Part shown: positions 6,801 through 6,932 of the stretch, in pieces
Layout of the letters: each line of letters opens with the position of its first letter
Position numbering within the stretch: position 1 is the stretch's first letter
From: Firmicutes bacterium UBA4916
Lineage (GTDB): Bacteria; Bacillota; Clostridia; Tissierellales; Tepidimicrobiaceae
Direction of reading: 5' to 3'
Assembly: GCA_002398845.1 (NCBI GenBank)
Contig: DHBY01000104.1
Location: 8,697-15,628, forward strand
Length of the DNA: 6,932 bases
Made by a program: the position numbers and the translations under genes
Notes under the pieces: model-generated
The model's database searches: none
The model's input: only the letters and a program-made list of their open reading frames with translations
Told to the model about the DNA's origin: nothing

Positions 6801-6932
6801 TTGCGTCTTTTCCTTTGGTCTCTACTGATTTTTGATGGGCTTCTTCTAAAGCCTTTACTTTTTGTCTTTGAAGTTCAGTTTGCTTGGTTAGACTATCAGA
6901 TTTTAATTTAAGTCCATCTAGTTCTTTCCCAT
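3823..6932 (-). CDS. Phage tail tape measure protein, TP901 family (5' end beyond window)
   Basis: This protein sets tail-tube length during assembly, occupies the tube lumen, and is released during DNA ejection. The frame stays open to the right edge, giving at least 1035 residues. The first Met inside the window (6742-6744) has K/E/Q-rich helical sequence in frame before it, so it is not the start. Numbering from that Met: residues about 65-315 match the TP901/PhageMin_Tail core (GSDFEAGMSEVGAISGATG, MAGW near 117-120, AGIKGSQAGTSLKTAIANL). Hydrophobic, glycine/alanine-rich stretches at about 382-410 and 446-478 could contact or cross membrane. Residues 523-830 are seven 44-residue helical repeats. 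The C-terminal part has a GELGPELVELPRGSRIYNH motif typical of the family. I see no peptidase or lysozyme domain in the visible part. It ends 10 bases before the Dit gene. Family assignment is firm; the true start and total length are unknown. Confidence 0.96.
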   Translation of the reverse strand, partial: GKELDGLKLKSDSLTKQTELQRQKVKALEEAHQKSVETKGKDAKATQDLEIKLNKAKTQLAYMEEDLKKVNQEIELQSSGFYKLGKALEPVGQKMQDVGKKMESVGKDLTKKITLPLLGLGAAAIKVGSDFEAGMSEVGAISGATGNDLKLLEEKAKEMGATTKFSASESAEALKYMAMAGWDTNQMLDGLDGVMMLAASSGEDLGLVSDIVTDALTAFGMEAKEASNFADLLASASSNSNTNVAMLGESFKYVAPLFGALGYSAEDAALALGLMANAGIKGSQAGTSLKTAIANLANPTDKMAGAMKDLGISITDANGEMLPFKDVMDELRLKFAGLSEEQQAQYAATIFGKEAMSGMLAIINASPEDYEKLIQATREYNGVAKEMAETMEDNLQGEITKLKSALEGVGIQIFEILVPHLQTLVEKLQLAVEWFGNLSPATQEIIVKVAALAAAIGPLLILGGKVIGGAGTVITSFSKVSIALAGLKTGTAGVTVATSGMSTGFSAAGLAAKAGALLLNPWTLGIGAATVAGIALYKHLSKESIPAINLFGDEVSESTKKAVGGFLELNDEATLALNQLSWSGQEVTKEMADEITNNFSQMASEIQAGLDKHYEESLGKIQSFVTSSTSLSKEEQDEILNNMNEGYENRKKEISDGEVRIKEILDKASSEKRALTKSEQEEINSIQKKMVDTGIKVLSENEVEAKAIMERMKAQAGEITAKQAAEVVKNSLEQKDKTIKAAEEQYEEVIKEIIRQRDEAGTITEEQAEKLIKEATRQKDESIKKAEEMHKKVIDEAKAQSKEHVNQVDWETGEIKTKWQVMKDDIKTKAKEIKEDVIKKWEDIKLATSEKWEVTKTYLADTWDSIKEDTITKAKKIKDDITDRWEEIETSTEKNWSKVKYSVEDSIKTVKDKIDKGIDKIKEWNATSVKEKVFSIVEKITSVFKTVTSDEGRTAANFSGTSFFQGGLTMVGELGPELVELPRGSRIYNHNVTKNMLSGDKGITQNIVINSPTPLTPYDTARQIKNASRQLALEW
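4255..5178 (-). repeat. Seven 44-residue (132-base) coding repeats in the tape measure
   Basis: Within the tape measure gene, seven consecutive units of exactly 132 bases occupy 5178-5047, 5046-4915, 4914-4783, 4782-4651, 4650-4519, 4518-4387 and 4386-4255. The first five open with a related motif at unit positions 3-11, aliphatic then Ser/Thr then a charged helix: VTKEMADEI, LSKEEQDEI, LTKSEQEEI, ITAKQAAEV, ITEEQAEKL. The last two share TKAK, a Trp at unit position 15, and further Trps spaced 11 residues apart. Trp codons lie at 4474, 4408, 4375, 4342, 4276 and 4243, all multiples of 33 bases apart. The units are diverged, so this is old duplication or selected periodicity, not a recent tandem copy. 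The spacing is counted directly from sequence. Its meaning, regular helical packing along the tail tube, is inference. Confidence 0.85.

Noticed and set aside
1..6932. Search for CRISPR repeats, tRNA genes, terminators, promoters, insertion sequence ends and attachment sites
   Set aside because: Coding is continuous with gaps of at most 16 bases; no direct repeat-spacer pattern, cloverleaf-like sequence, hairpin plus T-run between genes, or terminal inverted repeats was recognised by eye.

Overview
This window is part of the tail-structural module of a long-tailed (siphovirus-type) prophage or phage. It probably comes from a low-GC Firmicute host, most likely Clostridia or a relative. The host guess rests on strongly AT-rich DNA, Arg codons that are mostly AGA/AGG, strong AGGAGG-type ribosome binding sites before most genes, and the protein families present. 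All supported genes lie on the minus strand, so transcription runs from high to low coordinates. Both window edges cut through genes, so host and phage boundaries, integrase, lysis genes and attachment sites are not visible.

Layout in the direction of transcription: (1) the tail tape measure protein, entering at the right edge with its N-terminus missing and ending at 3823; (2) a distal tail protein (Dit) of the Sipho_tail family, 3812-2973; (3) a 637-residue multidomain tail-tip or receptor-binding candidate, 2958-1045; (4) a 95-residue small phage protein, 1028-741; (5) a 48-residue protein resembling the CD1375 family, 741-595; (6) the N-terminal 202 residues of a ReqiPepy6 Gp37-like tail-tip (Tal-type) protein, starting at 608 and running off the left edge. 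Genes are separated by 10-16 bases, share 1 base (4/5) or overlap by 14 bases (5/6). There is no gene-free stretch, and I see no room or signal for an internal promoter or terminator, so this looks like one late operon segment.

Together these genes would make the tail. The tape measure sets tail tube length and later leaves the tube during DNA ejection. Dit is the hub between tube and tip. The Gp37-like protein closes the tip below it. The 637-residue protein probably decorates the tip and touches the cell surface. The two small proteins are conserved-looking phage accessory genes of unknown role.

The most notable structure is a run of seven exactly 44-residue units in the tape measure, the last two carrying tryptophans in an 11-residue register. 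Second is the gene order: the putative receptor-binding gene and two small genes sit between Dit and the Gp37-like gene. I found no defence system, CRISPR array, RNA gene, insertion sequence or diversity-generating element, and nothing that supports a wholly new system.
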